Source of the DNA: an uncultured Gammaproteobacteria bacterium
GTDB lineage: Bacteria > Pseudomonadota > Gammaproteobacteria > HK1
NCBI GenBank assembly: GCA_958295465.1
Contig: OY282353.1
Coordinates: 1 to 64,000, forward strand
Length of the DNA: 64,000 nucleotides
Direction of reading: 5' to 3'
A program made the position numbers and the translations under genes. Every line of letters starts with the position of its first letter. Position 1 is the first letter of the stretch. The notes under the pieces were generated by a model that saw only the letters and a list, made by a program, of their open reading frames with translations, made no database searches and was not told the origin of the DNA. Shown here one piece after another: positions 25,239 through 33,080 of this stretch.

Positions 25239-25739
25239 ATGCAGTGTCCGTTCTGCGACGAGCACGAGACCCGGGTCGTCGACTCCCGGCTCTCGGACGA
25301 CGGCGCCCAGGTGCGGCGGCGGCGCAAGTGCGCGGGCTGCGGGGAGCGGTTCACGACCCGCGAGGCGGCGGAGCTCGCGGTGCCGCGAATCGTCAAGAAC
25401 GACGGGACGCGGGTTCCCTTCGAGGAGCGCAAGCTGCGCTCGGGCATGCTGCGCGCGCTGGAAAAGCGTCCGGTACCCAGCGACGCGGTCGAGACCGCGA
25501 TCGGCCGGCTCCGGCGGCGCCTGATGCGGAGCGGGGAACGCGAGATCGCCTCCCGCGCCGTCGGCGAACTGGTCATGGAGGCACTACGCGACCTCGATCG
25601 GGTGGCCTACGTCCGGTTCGCATCGGTGTACCGCAGCTTCGAGGACGTGAGCGAGTTCCGGGAGGAGATCGATCGCCTCGAAAGCGAGCCGACGCCGGAG
25701 GCGCGGCGCAGCCAGCTCAGGCTCATCCCGGATGAGTGA
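25239..25739 (+). CDS. nrdR: Transcriptional repressor NrdR
   Basis: The 166-residue regulator has an N-terminal zinc ribbon (CPFC...[15 protein letters not shown]) and an ATP-cone domain ([28 protein letters not shown] to [20 protein letters not shown]). NrdR senses ATP/dATP and represses ribonucleotide reductase genes. ATG 25239 gives the typical MxCPFC start. It precedes ribD as in many proteobacteria. Confidence 0.95.
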   Translation: MQCPFCDEHETRVVDSRLSDDGAQVRRRRKCAGCGERFTTREAAELAVPRIVKNDGTRVPFEERKLRSGMLRALEKRPVPSDAVETAIGRLRRRLMRSGEREIASRAVGELVMEALRDLDRVAYVRFASVYRSFEDVSEFREEIDRLESEPTPEARRSQLRLIPDE

Positions 25740-25874
25740 ACACCCGGCCGGCCGGTGGTTCGCGATCCGGGCCGGAGCGGCCGGCCTCCGGCACCGGCGG
25801 AGCCGAATCTTCCGCGGCGACGAGGCGGCCCCCGGTGGCGGGACGGCCGCCCACCGGACCCGGACGAGGAACCG

Positions 25875-27107
25875 ATGAGCGTCACGGACCGCCGCCACAT
25901 GGCCCAGGCGCTCGACCTTGCACGCCGTGGCCTCTACTCCACCGCCCCCAACCCGCGGGTGGGCTGCGTGATCGCCCGCGACGAGAGCGTCGTCGGGGAA
26001 GGTTGGCACCGGTACGCGGGCGAGCCGCACGCCGAGATCCACGCCCTCGCCGCGGCCGGCGGTGATTCCAAGGGAGCCACCGCCTACGTAACGCTGGAGC
26101 CTTGCCGCCACACCGGGCACACCGGCCCGTGCACACAGGCATTGATCGAGGCGGGGATCGCGAAGGTGGTGGCGGCGATGCCCGATCCCGACCCGAGGGT
26201 CGCCGGCCAGGGTTTCGCCGAGCTCGTGGAGGCCGGCATCAAGGTCGAGACGGGGCTGATGGAGGCGCCTGCACGGGCGCTCAACCGGGGATTCGTCTCT
26301 CGCCACGAGCGGGGCCGCCCCTGGGTACGCTGCAAGCTCGCCGCGACCCTGGACGGGCGCACCGCCACGGCGGCGGGCGAGAGCCGGTGGATCACCGGGG
26401 AGGCGGCGCGCGCCGACGTGCATCGGCTCCGCGCGCAGGCGGGCGCGGTCCTCACCGGCATCGGTACCCTGCTGGCCGACGACCCGCGGCTCGACGCCCG
26501 GATGGATGACGTCGGCTGCCTCGCGCCGCCGATGTGGCCGCCGATGCGGGTGATCGTCGATTCGCACCTGCGCACGCCGCCGGCGGCGCGCGCGCTGTCG
26601 GTGCCGGGGGATATCCTCATCGCGACGATCGGCGACATTGGGACGACCGGCGGCGACGGCGCCGAAGGACCGATCGTCGGCGGCATCGCCCGGGAGCCGG
26701 GAGATGCCCTTGCCGCGACGATCGGCGCCGACGCCCGGATGCGCGCACTCGTCGAGGCCGGCGCGGAGATCGTCCCGCTGCCGGACGTCGGTGGCCGGGC
26801 CTCGCTCCCCGCCCTCATGGCCGATCTCGCCGGACGCGGCGTCAACGAGATCCACACCGAATGCGGCCCGACGCTGGCCGGCGCGCTGCTCGGCTCGGAT
26901 CTCGTCGACGAAATCGTCATCTATCTCGCCCCCGCGCTGCTCGGCGACGCGGCACGGGGCATGTTCACACTGCCACGGGTCGCGGCGATGCGCGACCGGA
27001 TCCGGCTGGAAATCACCGGCGTCGCGCGGCTCGGCGCCGATCTGCGCATCGACGCCGTCCCGAAAATCGAGGCTGACGCGGAACAGCGCACGGGAGAGAC
27101 AGGCTGA
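25875..27107 (+). CDS. ribD: Bifunctional riboflavin biosynthesis protein RibD
   Basis: The 410-residue enzyme has an N-terminal deaminase with zinc motifs HAEIHAL and PCRHTGHTGPC, and a C-terminal reductase (WVRCKLAATLDGRTATAAGESRWITG). It converts the pyrimidine product of GTP cyclohydrolase II in two steps. It is about 40 residues longer than usual, with an insertion in the reductase domain (IGDIGTTGGDGAEGPIVGG). ATG 25875 is preceded by GAGGAAC. ribE follows after 135 bases. Confidence 0.93.
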   Translation: MSVTDRRHMAQALDLARRGLYSTAPNPRVGCVIARDESVVGEGWHRYAGEPHAEIHALAAAGGDSKGATAYVTLEPCRHTGHTGPCTQALIEAGIAKVVAAMPDPDPRVAGQGFAELVEAGIKVETGLMEAPARALNRGFVSRHERGRPWVRCKLAATLDGRTATAAGESRWITGEAARADVHRLRAQAGAVLTGIGTLLADDPRLDARMDDVGCLAPPMWPPMRVIVDSHLRTPPAARALSVPGDILIATIGDIGTTGGDGAEGPIVGGIAREPGDALAATIGADARMRALVEAGAEIVPLPDVGGRASLPALMADLAGRGVNEIHTECGPTLAGALLGSDLVDEIVIYLAPALLGDAARGMFTLPRVAAMRDRIRLEITGVARLGADLRIDAVPKIEADAEQRTGETG

Positions 27108-27242
27108 AGCGCCGGTGCGCGGCGTTCGCGAGAAGCATCACGCGGGCCGGCGGCAAGCAGCGCATCTACACCGGTCCGCAAGCCGGCTCCGGCGCCACAC
27201 GGACGAAGCGGACAGCGAATCCGGAAAAGGAGACGGAACACG

Positions 27243-27845
27243 ATGTTCACGGGAATCGTCCGGACGGTGGGCCGGATCGACGAGCGCGTCGAGCACGCGG
27301 CGGGGGATGTGTCGTTCACCGTCACGACCGCGGCCATCGACCCGACCGGGATCGCGGTCGGGGACTCCATCTGCGTCAGCGGAGCCTGCCTCACCGCCGT
27401 CGAGGTGACGCCGGCCGGCTTCCGGGCCGACGTCTCTGCGGAGTCGCTGGCGCGGACCACGCTGCGCGGTTTCGCAGCCGGACGCAGGGTCAACCTCGAG
27501 ACGGCGCTCAAGCCGGATACGCCGCTCGGAGGACATCTGGTATCCGGCCACATCGACGGTGTCGCGGAAGTGCTCGCACGGCGCGGCGACGCCCGCTCCG
27601 TCCGGTTCGAGATCCGGGCGCCCAAGGCGCTCGCCCGCTACGTCGCGGAGAAGGGCTCGGTGTGCATCGACGGGGTGAGCCTCACCGTGAATGGTGTCGC
27701 CGGCGCGGTCTTCGACGTGAACATCGTCCCCCATACCCTCGAAGTGACGACCTTGGGAGAGCTTGTCCCGGGATCCACGGTCAACCTCGAAGTCGACCAG
27801 ATCGCCCGCTACGTCGAGCGGCTCCTCGCGTACCGGGAGGCGTAG
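27243..27845 (+). CDS. ribE: Riboflavin synthase alpha subunit
   Basis: The 200-residue protein starts MFTGIVRTVGRI and shows the two lumazine-binding repeats (GDSICVSGACLTAVEV...LGGHLVSGHIDGVAEV and KGSVCIDGVSLTVNGV...LGELVPGSTVNLEVDQIARYVERLL). It dismutates two 6,7-dimethyl-8-ribityllumazine to riboflavin. GGAGACGGAACACG lies before the ATG. It is the second gene of the ribDE block. Confidence 0.94.
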   Translation: MFTGIVRTVGRIDERVEHAAGDVSFTVTTAAIDPTGIAVGDSICVSGACLTAVEVTPAGFRADVSAESLARTTLRGFAAGRRVNLETALKPDTPLGGHLVSGHIDGVAEVLARRGDARSVRFEIRAPKALARYVAEKGSVCIDGVSLTVNGVAGAVFDVNIVPHTLEVTTLGELVPGSTVNLEVDQIARYVERLLAYREA

Positions 27846-27951
27846 CCGCGCAACAGACCGTCTGTCCAATTCGCCATCCCGCCACGGATACAGCGATATG
27901 GAGTTGCCCCGATTTCGTGGACCCCGACCCTTTGGGGAGGAGGTATCCACC

Positions 27952-28075
27952 ATGCCGAAATCGAGACCGCCCCCCGTTTCCACGGAGCCCGCCCCGGCAG
28001 GCAGTCAGCCGGGGGCAGGCTCCGCCGACCTTCCGGCGCCAGATGGTGGAGCTGGTTCGTGAATGGCGGTGTTCC
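27952..28075 (+). mobile_element. Remnant of an IS3-family orfA transposase start
   Basis: After a strong GGGGAGGAGG, the frame from ATG 27952 reads MPKSRPP. The next frame carries FRRQMVELVREWR about 60 bases later. MPKSRPPYPPEFRRQMVELVR is a common start of IS3-family OrfA. The two parts are separated by unrelated Pro/Ala-rich codons and a frame change, so this is a decayed, internally altered fragment. Confidence 0.6.
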
Positions 28076-28097
28076 TGCCGTTTTCATGGGAGCCGGA

Positions 28098-28940
28098 ATG
28101 TTCTCGCCGCCGACGTCCCGCGAGGTCGTACAGCTTTTCCCCCTGCCGGCGCGGAAGCGGCGGCTCGAAGGGCTCTACCTGAGCGAAAGCCTCCCCCCGC
28201 CCGCGGCCGGCGCTCCGGCGCTGGTCTATGCGAACTTCGTCACCAGCCTGGACGGCCGCATCGCGGTGACGGACGCCGACGGCGCGACGCGCCTGCCCGA
28301 AGGGCTGACCAACCCGCGCGACTGGCGGTTGTTCCAGGAGCTGCAGGCGCACGCCGACTGCCTCGTGACCCACGGCGGCTATCTGCGGGCGCTCGCATCG
28401 GGGAGTCTGGGAAACGTGCTGCAGGTGGGTCTCGGCGCCGATGGGGCGGACATCGCGCGGTGGCGGGCCGATCGGGGCATGACGGCGCAGCCCGCGGTCG
28501 CCGTCCTGAGCGCGAGCCTCGATCTGCCTGTCCCGGATTCGCTGGCGGCGCATCGGCAGCCGGTCCACGTCCTGACGACCGCGGCAGCCCCTCGCGACCG
28601 GATCGAGGCGCTCGGCGAGGCCGGATTCGACGTCGTGGTGACCGGGCCCGGGCCGTGGGTGCGCAGCCGGGACGCCGTGGAAGTCCTCGCCGGGCACGGC
28701 TACCGGCGGCTCTATCTCCAGACGGGTCCCCGGATGCTGGAAACCGCGCTCCGCGACGGCGTGCTCTCGCGGCTGTACCTGACCATCGGCCATCGGGTGG
28801 TGGGGGGCGAGTGCTTCGACACCATGCTGCGCGGGGCGGTGCTCGGCGAAGCGGGCGCGGTCCGCCTGAGCGCCCTGTACCTGGACGAGGCCGCAGGTGG
28901 CGAGTACGGGCAGTTCTTCGCATGCTTCGAAGCCGGGTGA
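28098..28940 (+). CDS. RibD C-terminal-domain reductase (pyrimidine reductase/dihydromethanopterin reductase-like)
   Basis: The 280-residue protein of the RibD-C/dihydrofolate reductase fold contains LVYANFVTSLDGRIAVTDADG near the start. LPEGLTNPRDWRLFQELQAHADCLVTHGGYLRALA and LYLQTGPRMLETALRDGVLSRLYLTIGHRVVGG follow later. ATG 28098 is chosen because GGGAG sits five bases upstream; earlier in-frame starts lack a site. It lies between ribE and the H4MPT operon, so it may reduce either the riboflavin intermediate or dihydromethanopterin. With a full RibD already present, the second role deserves thought but is inference. Confidence 0.75.
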   Translation: MFSPPTSREVVQLFPLPARKRRLEGLYLSESLPPPAAGAPALVYANFVTSLDGRIAVTDADGATRLPEGLTNPRDWRLFQELQAHADCLVTHGGYLRALASGSLGNVLQVGLGADGADIARWRADRGMTAQPAVAVLSASLDLPVPDSLAAHRQPVHVLTTAAAPRDRIEALGEAGFDVVVTGPGPWVRSRDAVEVLAGHGYRRLYLQTGPRMLETALRDGVLSRLYLTIGHRVVGGECFDTMLRGAVLGEAGAVRLSALYLDEAAGGEYGQFFACFEAG

Positions 28941-29101
28941 GGCCGGAGGAAACGGCGGCGAGTGCGGAGAAACCGGTTCCAGTGTTCTGGCGCACAAATG
29001 GATTGAACTGATTCTGGGACCAGAATTGTCCAAGAAACAACGAGTTGGTATCTTGAGAGTGCTGACAACACGTGAATGTATTTCTGGCCCGGTACACTAG
29101 C
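28941..29101. other. Convergent intergenic region before the repeats
   Basis: No gene is supported. A relatively AT-rich stretch (about 28985-29100) precedes the repeats. Confidence 0.45.
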
Positions 29102-29283
29102 AGCAGTGCTCTTGCACTCGGTCGACAGCCGGATGCAGGGGGGCTGCAAAGCACCGGCAGGCGAAGGAAGTGGCGGCGCAGTGCTTTCGCACCCGGCCGG
29201 ACAGCCGGACGCAGGGTGCGCCGGCGAACTTCGGAGACGGGCCGGAAGCTCCGGTACGCCGGTGAACTTCGGAGGCGGGTCCG
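29102..29283. repeat. Two pairs of imperfect direct repeats
   Basis: First pair: GCAGTGCTCTTGCACTCGG and following bases (29102-29139) against GCAGTGCTTTCGCACCCGG and following (29178-29217), both running into ACAGCCGGAxGCAGGG. Second pair: CGCCGGCGAACTTCGGAGAC (from 29219) against CGCCGGTGAACTTCGGAGGC (from 29257). They lie between convergent genes and may be a decayed mobile element. Confidence 0.6.
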
Positions 29284-29307
29284 AATCCCCGAAATGCGCA
29301 GGCGGTA

Positions 29308-29339
29308 AAACGGCTCCCCCGGAGACCCGGGGGAGCCGT
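29308..29339 (-). terminator. Rho-independent terminator of the H4MPT operon
   Basis: A perfect 12-bp stem (29312-29323 with 29328-29339, CGGCTCCCCCGG) and a four-base loop lie nine bases after the fae stop. On the minus strand the stem is followed by TTTTA. Confidence 0.85.
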
Positions 29340-29347
29340 CTGCGCCG

Positions 29348-29857
29348 TCAGGAAACGTTGGCGGCGAAGGGATGCTCGGCGTTCTTCTGGGCCAGGACCT
29401 CGTGCACGGTCGGCGTGCCGGCGACGGCGCGCTCGATGGCCTCCTTGGTGGCCTGGTAGTTGTACTGCTCGATCTTGGAATCGTCCTCGGCCTCCCAGTG
29501 AATGAACACGCCGACGCAAACGTACAGATCGTCGGCTTCGGCCGCGAGGATCGTCCCCTCGGACACCGCCTCCATGACCGCACGGGCGACCGCGCGCTGA
29601 GCCGGTCCGAACATCTGCACCGCCTGCTTGGCGCCTTTCATGGTGACCTTGTTGAACATCATGGTGTTGGGCTTCGCCGGCACGTTGGGCGAGACCACCG
29701 CCAGCAGGCTGGTGAAGCCGTCCTTGTTGTTGACCAGCCCGTTGCAGAAGGCGGTTTCGGCCGCCGAGCCCCGCGGACCCAGGATCAGGTCGATGTGGGC
29801 GATCTCGTTACCCTCCCCGACCAGGGATTCTCCTACTCGAACGTTCGTGATGGCCAT
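29348..29857 (-). CDS. fae: Formaldehyde-activating enzyme (Fae)
   Basis: The 169-residue enzyme condenses formaldehyde with tetrahydromethanopterin to methylene-H4MPT. The sequence follows Fae throughout: [29 protein letters not shown] (catalytic His21), [46 protein letters not shown] and the ending HPFAANVS. Length equals known Fae. AAGGAG lies before the ATG. It is the last gene of the operon and is followed by a strong terminator, consistent with high expression of this abundant protein. Confidence 0.96.
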   Translation of the reverse strand: MAITNVRVGESLVGEGNEIAHIDLILGPRGSAAETAFCNGLVNNKDGFTSLLAVVSPNVPAKPNTMMFNKVTMKGAKQAVQMFGPAQRAVARAVMEAVSEGTILAAEADDLYVCVGVFIHWEAEDDSKIEQYNYQATKEAIERAVAGTPTVHEVLAQKNAEHPFAANVS

Positions 29858-29890
29858 CGGCTCCTTTCCTCCACGTTGTCTTCAGTCCAG

Positions 29891-30817
29891 TCACGCCCCG
29901 GACCCTCCGGGGCACGAAGCGACCCCTCCCATGAGGAGGTGGTCGGCAAGCAGCGTCGCCACCGTCAAGTCGGCGCTCGTCCCAGGATTGATGCCCCGGC
30001 TCTTCAAGCTGCGATCGAAATCCGCCAAGTCTCCGGTGCTCTCCGCAAACGGCCTCGACGGGTCCAGCCTCCCGGAAAGTTCCAACGCTTCGAGACGAAC
30101 ACTCTCCGCGGTGGCGGGGCCAAGTTTACGCTGTATATGGGAGTCCTTGAACCGCGCCAGGAAGGCGAGGTAAAGCGCCACCACGGCCAACTCCCGTGGC
30201 CATCTCGATCGGCTTGCGGACAGCACCGGGAGCCCGAGGTTGAAGACGTCTTCGAAGCAGCGGGCGTACTGGCGGGCGATGCGGTCGCGATCCTCCGCCT
30301 CCCTCATCACTTCGAGCAGCGGCACGGTGGCCGGGGCCCGCACGTCGTGGCGGACGCGCTCGCCCAAGCCCGCCGGTTCGGCCAGGCGGATCGCCGCGAA
30401 CACCCGTTCCGCATCCTCGACGCCCGCCGCCGCGAGCACGCGGGCGAGGCTGGCACGAAGCGGGCGGCCCGGATCTTCCGTAAGCGCCGCCTGCGCGAGC
30501 GGAGCGCACAGCAGTACGATGCCGAGGTTGGTGTTGCAGCCCGCCGCCGCGCGCGTGGCCTCGATGCTGCCGAGCACCCGCTCGCCCAGCGACAGGCCGG
30601 GGGCGCCGAGCACGTCCGCGGTACAGCGTGCGCTCGCCACGAAATCGTCCGCCGTCATCCCGTGCCCGGCCGAGGCGAAGCTCACGTTTCCGGGTTTCGG
30701 CGCTTCGAGCTCCTCGATGCAGGCCCGCCAGACCGCGGCGGCGACCGCGTTGGGCGCTTCATAGGCGGGCCGGCGGGTGTCGGAAGCCGCGTCCAGGGGA
30801 TCGTTCCAGCGCTTCAT
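29891..30817 (-). CDS. Triphosphoribosyl-dephospho-CoA synthase-like (CitG family) protein of the H4MPT cluster
   Basis: The 308-residue protein contains CIEELEAPKPGNVSFASAGHGMTADDFVASA and TNLGIVLLCAPLAQAAL. Later motifs are RDRIARQYARCFEDVF and GINPGTSADLTVATLLADHLL. These are CitG/MdcB-family motifs, and such genes recur in bacterial H4MPT clusters with an unsettled role in cofactor synthesis. ATG 30817 lies within a duplicated copy of the mch 3' end and has GGAGGG upstream. The next gene is fae. Confidence 0.85.
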   Translation of the reverse strand: MKRWNDPLDAASDTRRPAYEAPNAVAAAVWRACIEELEAPKPGNVSFASAGHGMTADDFVASARCTADVLGAPGLSLGERVLGSIEATRAAAGCNTNLGIVLLCAPLAQAALTEDPGRPLRASLARVLAAAGVEDAERVFAAIRLAEPAGLGERVRHDVRAPATVPLLEVMREAEDRDRIARQYARCFEDVFNLGLPVLSASRSRWPRELAVVALYLAFLARFKDSHIQRKLGPATAESVRLEALELSGRLDPSRPFAESTGDLADFDRSLKSRGINPGTSADLTVATLLADHLLMGGVASCPGGSGA

Positions 30818-30947
30818 CGTCCGGGCGCCCTCCGTGAAAGGTCCGGTCGGACCCGTGCGCCGTCAGCCCGGGCCGGGCGTTCTCAAGCACCGCCGTCACA
30901 AGACCGGCTGCCTCGGCGGTCGAGGAGGGATCGTTCCAGCGCCTCAT
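30759..30947 (-). CDS. Junction-duplication mini-ORF between mch and the CitG-like gene
   Basis: The frame has 62 codons. It begins MRRWNDP, almost the start of the CitG-like protein (MKRWNDP). After a spacer it ends with a second copy of the Mch tail (RTFHGGRPDDEALERS against RTFHGGRLDGEALERS in Mch). It overlaps the true CitG-like start. It is a by-product of the triplication described next; expression is possible, since each copy keeps GGAGG before its ATG. Confidence 0.45.
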   Translation of the reverse strand: MRRWNDPSSTAEAAGLVTAVLENARPGLTAHGSDRTFHGGRPDDEALERSPGRGFRHPPARL

Positions 30948-31118
30948 CGTCCGGGCATCCTCCGTGAAGGGTCCGGTCGGCTCCGGGCGCGGTCACTGCC
31001 CGGGCCGGGGGTCAGGCGCCGCCGCCAAAGGATCGCTCCAGCGCCTCGCCGTCCAGGCGCCCTCCGTGAAAGGTTCGGCCGCTGCCCAGCGCGGTCACCG
31101 CCACCCGGGCCGGGCTGA
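30798..31118 (-). repeat. Three imperfect tandem copies of the mch 3' end/next-gene start
   Basis: Copies begin (plus-strand order) at about 30798, 30928 and 31030, each 80-90 bases, sharing GGATCGYTCCAGCGC, CGTCCRGGC and CCTCCGTGAA. The copy at 31030 is the real mch end. Copies at 30928 and 30798 carry an ATG (GGACGATGARGCGCTGGAACG) where mch has GGACGGCGAGGCG. So the start of the downstream gene lies inside the repeated tail. Confidence 0.85.
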
Positions 31119-31983
31119 AGAGCATGGGGTCGATCCGGAAGAAGTCGTAACCGTAGTCCCGGAACACCTCGGCGAAGGGCCTGCCGTAGTCCTTCGAACT
31201 GCTGCCGGGAAGCCGGCGCGCGAGATCTTCGGCCGCCTCGTCCTCGCAGGACACGAAGAGATGGACCTGGCCGCCGAACAGAATGGTGTCGTTGGTCCGC
31301 CCCATGGCGATCAGCGGATCGTCGATGGGCGGCGGCAACGGGGTGCTGCCGGCTCCGTCCACGATCGAGTCGAGAGGAAAGCCGAGCTCATGGGCCTTGT
31401 GCAACGCCACCTCCACCACCCGGGAGGCGATCTGCACCACGCCGGCGAGGCTGCCGGTGGGGGTGAGCACGAGCGTCACCCGTTCCGGCGCCACACCGCA
31501 ATCCCTCGAGACCTTCTCCGCGAGCGCCGCCGGCGGATGGTGATCGGTTTCCAGCACCAGGCAGGTGCTGCCGGCGCGATCCCGGTATCCAAGCTCCTCG
31601 AACAGCGGCTCCCGGATGGCCAGCGCCCGCGCCGGCCCCGAACCCAGCGCGTTGAACTTCTCGGGGGCGTCGAAGCTCAAGCTCCAGCCCGCGTACTGGC
31701 TGCCGAGACAGGCGAGCACCGGCTGGCTCGTGCGTACCTCCACCTGCCACGGCCAGTTCGGGAACACCGGATTGTTGCGCAGCGCGACGTCGCCGAGGCC
31801 GGCCATGCAGATGCGGGCGATGAGCAGCCCCGCCTCGATACCGCCCCGGTGGTCGATGCCCGCATCGACGATGCGGGTCCCGTCCTCCATGTGGGCAACA
31901 CCCACCCGCAACGCATCCGCGCGCTCCACCAGCGCCGCGATCATGGGGGCGGCCGTTGCGTTCACGCTCGGCAACGTGCTCAT
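31012..31983 (-). CDS. mch: Methenyltetrahydromethanopterin cyclohydrolase
   Basis: The 323-residue enzyme hydrolyses methenyl-H4MPT to formyl-H4MPT. Typical segments are MSTLPSVNATAAPMI, GGIEAGLLIARICMAGLGDV, ACLGSQYAGWSLS, FNALGSGPARALA and the ending FHGGRLDGEALERSFG. ATG 31983 matches the family start, and it overlaps the stop of an upstream 49-codon mini-ORF. Upstream lies mtdB; downstream its 3' end is repeated twice. Confidence 0.95.
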   Translation of the reverse strand: MSTLPSVNATAAPMIAALVERADALRVGVAHMEDGTRIVDAGIDHRGGIEAGLLIARICMAGLGDVALRNNPVFPNWPWQVEVRTSQPVLACLGSQYAGWSLSFDAPEKFNALGSGPARALAIREPLFEELGYRDRAGSTCLVLETDHHPPAALAEKVSRDCGVAPERVTLVLTPTGSLAGVVQIASRVVEVALHKAHELGFPLDSIVDGAGSTPLPPPIDDPLIAMGRTNDTILFGGQVHLFVSCEDEAAEDLARRLPGSSSKDYGRPFAEVFRDYGYDFFRIDPMLFSPARVAVTALGSGRTFHGGRLDGEALERSFGGGA

Positions 31984-32129
31984 GCCGCACCGCGACTCGG
32001 GACACCGGCGGCGGCGACACGAGGGCCGTCCTCCATGCGGGCAGCGCCCCTCCATAGTGCGTCCGGGCGCCCTGCCGACTCCGCGAACAGGGAGGCTGCC
32101 GTCGCGTGGATGCTCCGGAGTGCGTCCAT
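31980..32129 (-). CDS. Mini-ORF homologous to the first 49 residues of Mch
   Basis: The frame (ATG 32129, 13 bases after the mtdB stop, ending at a TGA that overlaps the mch ATG) encodes 49 residues. They align without gaps to the N-terminus of Mch, with 23 identities by my count (for example xATAA, PDAL/ADAL, MEDGxR, AG..xRG). The DNA is a diverged tandem duplicate with a 146-base offset. Conservation of the frame through this divergence suggests that translation is maintained, or that the duplication is recent with fast change. Confidence 0.6.
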   Translation of the reverse strand: MDALRSIHATAASLFAESAGRPDALWRGAARMEDGPRVAAAGVPSRGAA

Positions 32130-32142
32130 GCCGTGCACCAAC

Positions 32143-33039
32143 TCAGTCGGAGACCGTTTCGCCGGCCAGATCGAAGGCGTCGGGGAAGTCCAGAACCACG
32201 GCGTGATCCGCGCTCATCATGCGTTTCAGCAACCCTCGCTGGACCTGGTACTTGATTCCCCCGATCGCGAGGGCGCCGATCCCGAGCGCGCCGGAGGGCA
32301 GATCGACGCCGTCGCCGGTCACCGGCAACCCTTCGACGCCGGCCGGCGGCACCGCGTTGACGTCCGCCGCGATCTCGAGCTTTGCGCACTGTGCCATCAG
32401 ATCCGCGGAAAGGACCTGAACCCCCGCCCTGGCGCAGCACACCACGACCTCGACGGATTCGAGCGCGGCGCGCTTCCCGGCGTCGTCCCGCCCCGTGGTC
32501 CAGGGCAGCTCGACGCCGTACCGGCGCGCAAAGCGCTCGACGGGCTCCGCCCTGGCCGGGGTCATGTCGGTGAGCCGCACCAGCGTCGGGCGTCCGCCCT
32601 GCCGTGCCACCAGCACCGCGGCGCACAGCCCGACCGGCCCGCCCCCGAGGATCCGCACGTCACGGTCTTCCAGGCCGGCGCCGCTCCTCGCGCGCAGGTG
32701 CTTCGCAACCAGCGCCACCAGCGCCGCCGAGGTGGTGAAGGCGCCGTTCGGATCGGCCAGCACCGCGGCCTCGAAGGGCGGCACCATGGCGCCCCCGGCC
32801 TGCTCCAGCATGTCGGCGGCCAGGTTGACGTCATGCCCCCCGATGAAGATGCCGGTGTCGTTGTAGCGTCCGGGCGGCCGCGAGAAGACGGCGTCCTGCA
32901 CCAGCCCCGCGACGTCCCCGGCGGCGACGCCCGGATAGGGCACCACCACCTCGTAACCCGCGTCCACCGCCATGTTGACGTCGAAGGGACTGACGTTGGC
33001 GCGAGGATCGAGCATGTGAAGGATTTTCGTTCCGGCCAT
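32143..33039 (-). CDS. mtdB: Methylene-tetrahydromethanopterin dehydrogenase
   Basis: The 298-residue NAD(P)-dependent enzyme oxidises methylene-H4MPT. It shows KILHMLDPRANVSPFDVNMAVDAGYE, FIGGHDVNLAADMLEQA, the nucleotide-binding ILGGGPVGLCAAVL and the C-terminal IGGIKYQVQRGLL, as in MtdB. AGGAG precedes the ATG. It lies between mptG and mch in the operon. Confidence 0.95.
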   Translation of the reverse strand: MAGTKILHMLDPRANVSPFDVNMAVDAGYEVVVPYPGVAAGDVAGLVQDAVFSRPPGRYNDTGIFIGGHDVNLAADMLEQAGGAMVPPFEAAVLADPNGAFTTSAALVALVAKHLRARSGAGLEDRDVRILGGGPVGLCAAVLVARQGGRPTLVRLTDMTPARAEPVERFARRYGVELPWTTGRDDAGKRAALESVEVVVCCARAGVQVLSADLMAQCAKLEIAADVNAVPPAGVEGLPVTGDGVDLPSGALGIGALAIGGIKYQVQRGLLKRMMSADHAVVLDFPDAFDLAGETVSD

Positions 33040-33080
33040 GATTCGGGTACTCCTGCCTGATGCCGATGCCGGTCGGTTTC

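Noticed and set aside
25740..25874. FMN riboswitch before ribD
   Set aside because: None of the conserved RFN-element segments is visible in this spacer or before ribE.
29372..30967. 531-codon plus-strand frame opposite fae and the CitG-like gene
   Set aside because: Antisense to two recognised genes, and no protein-like segments.
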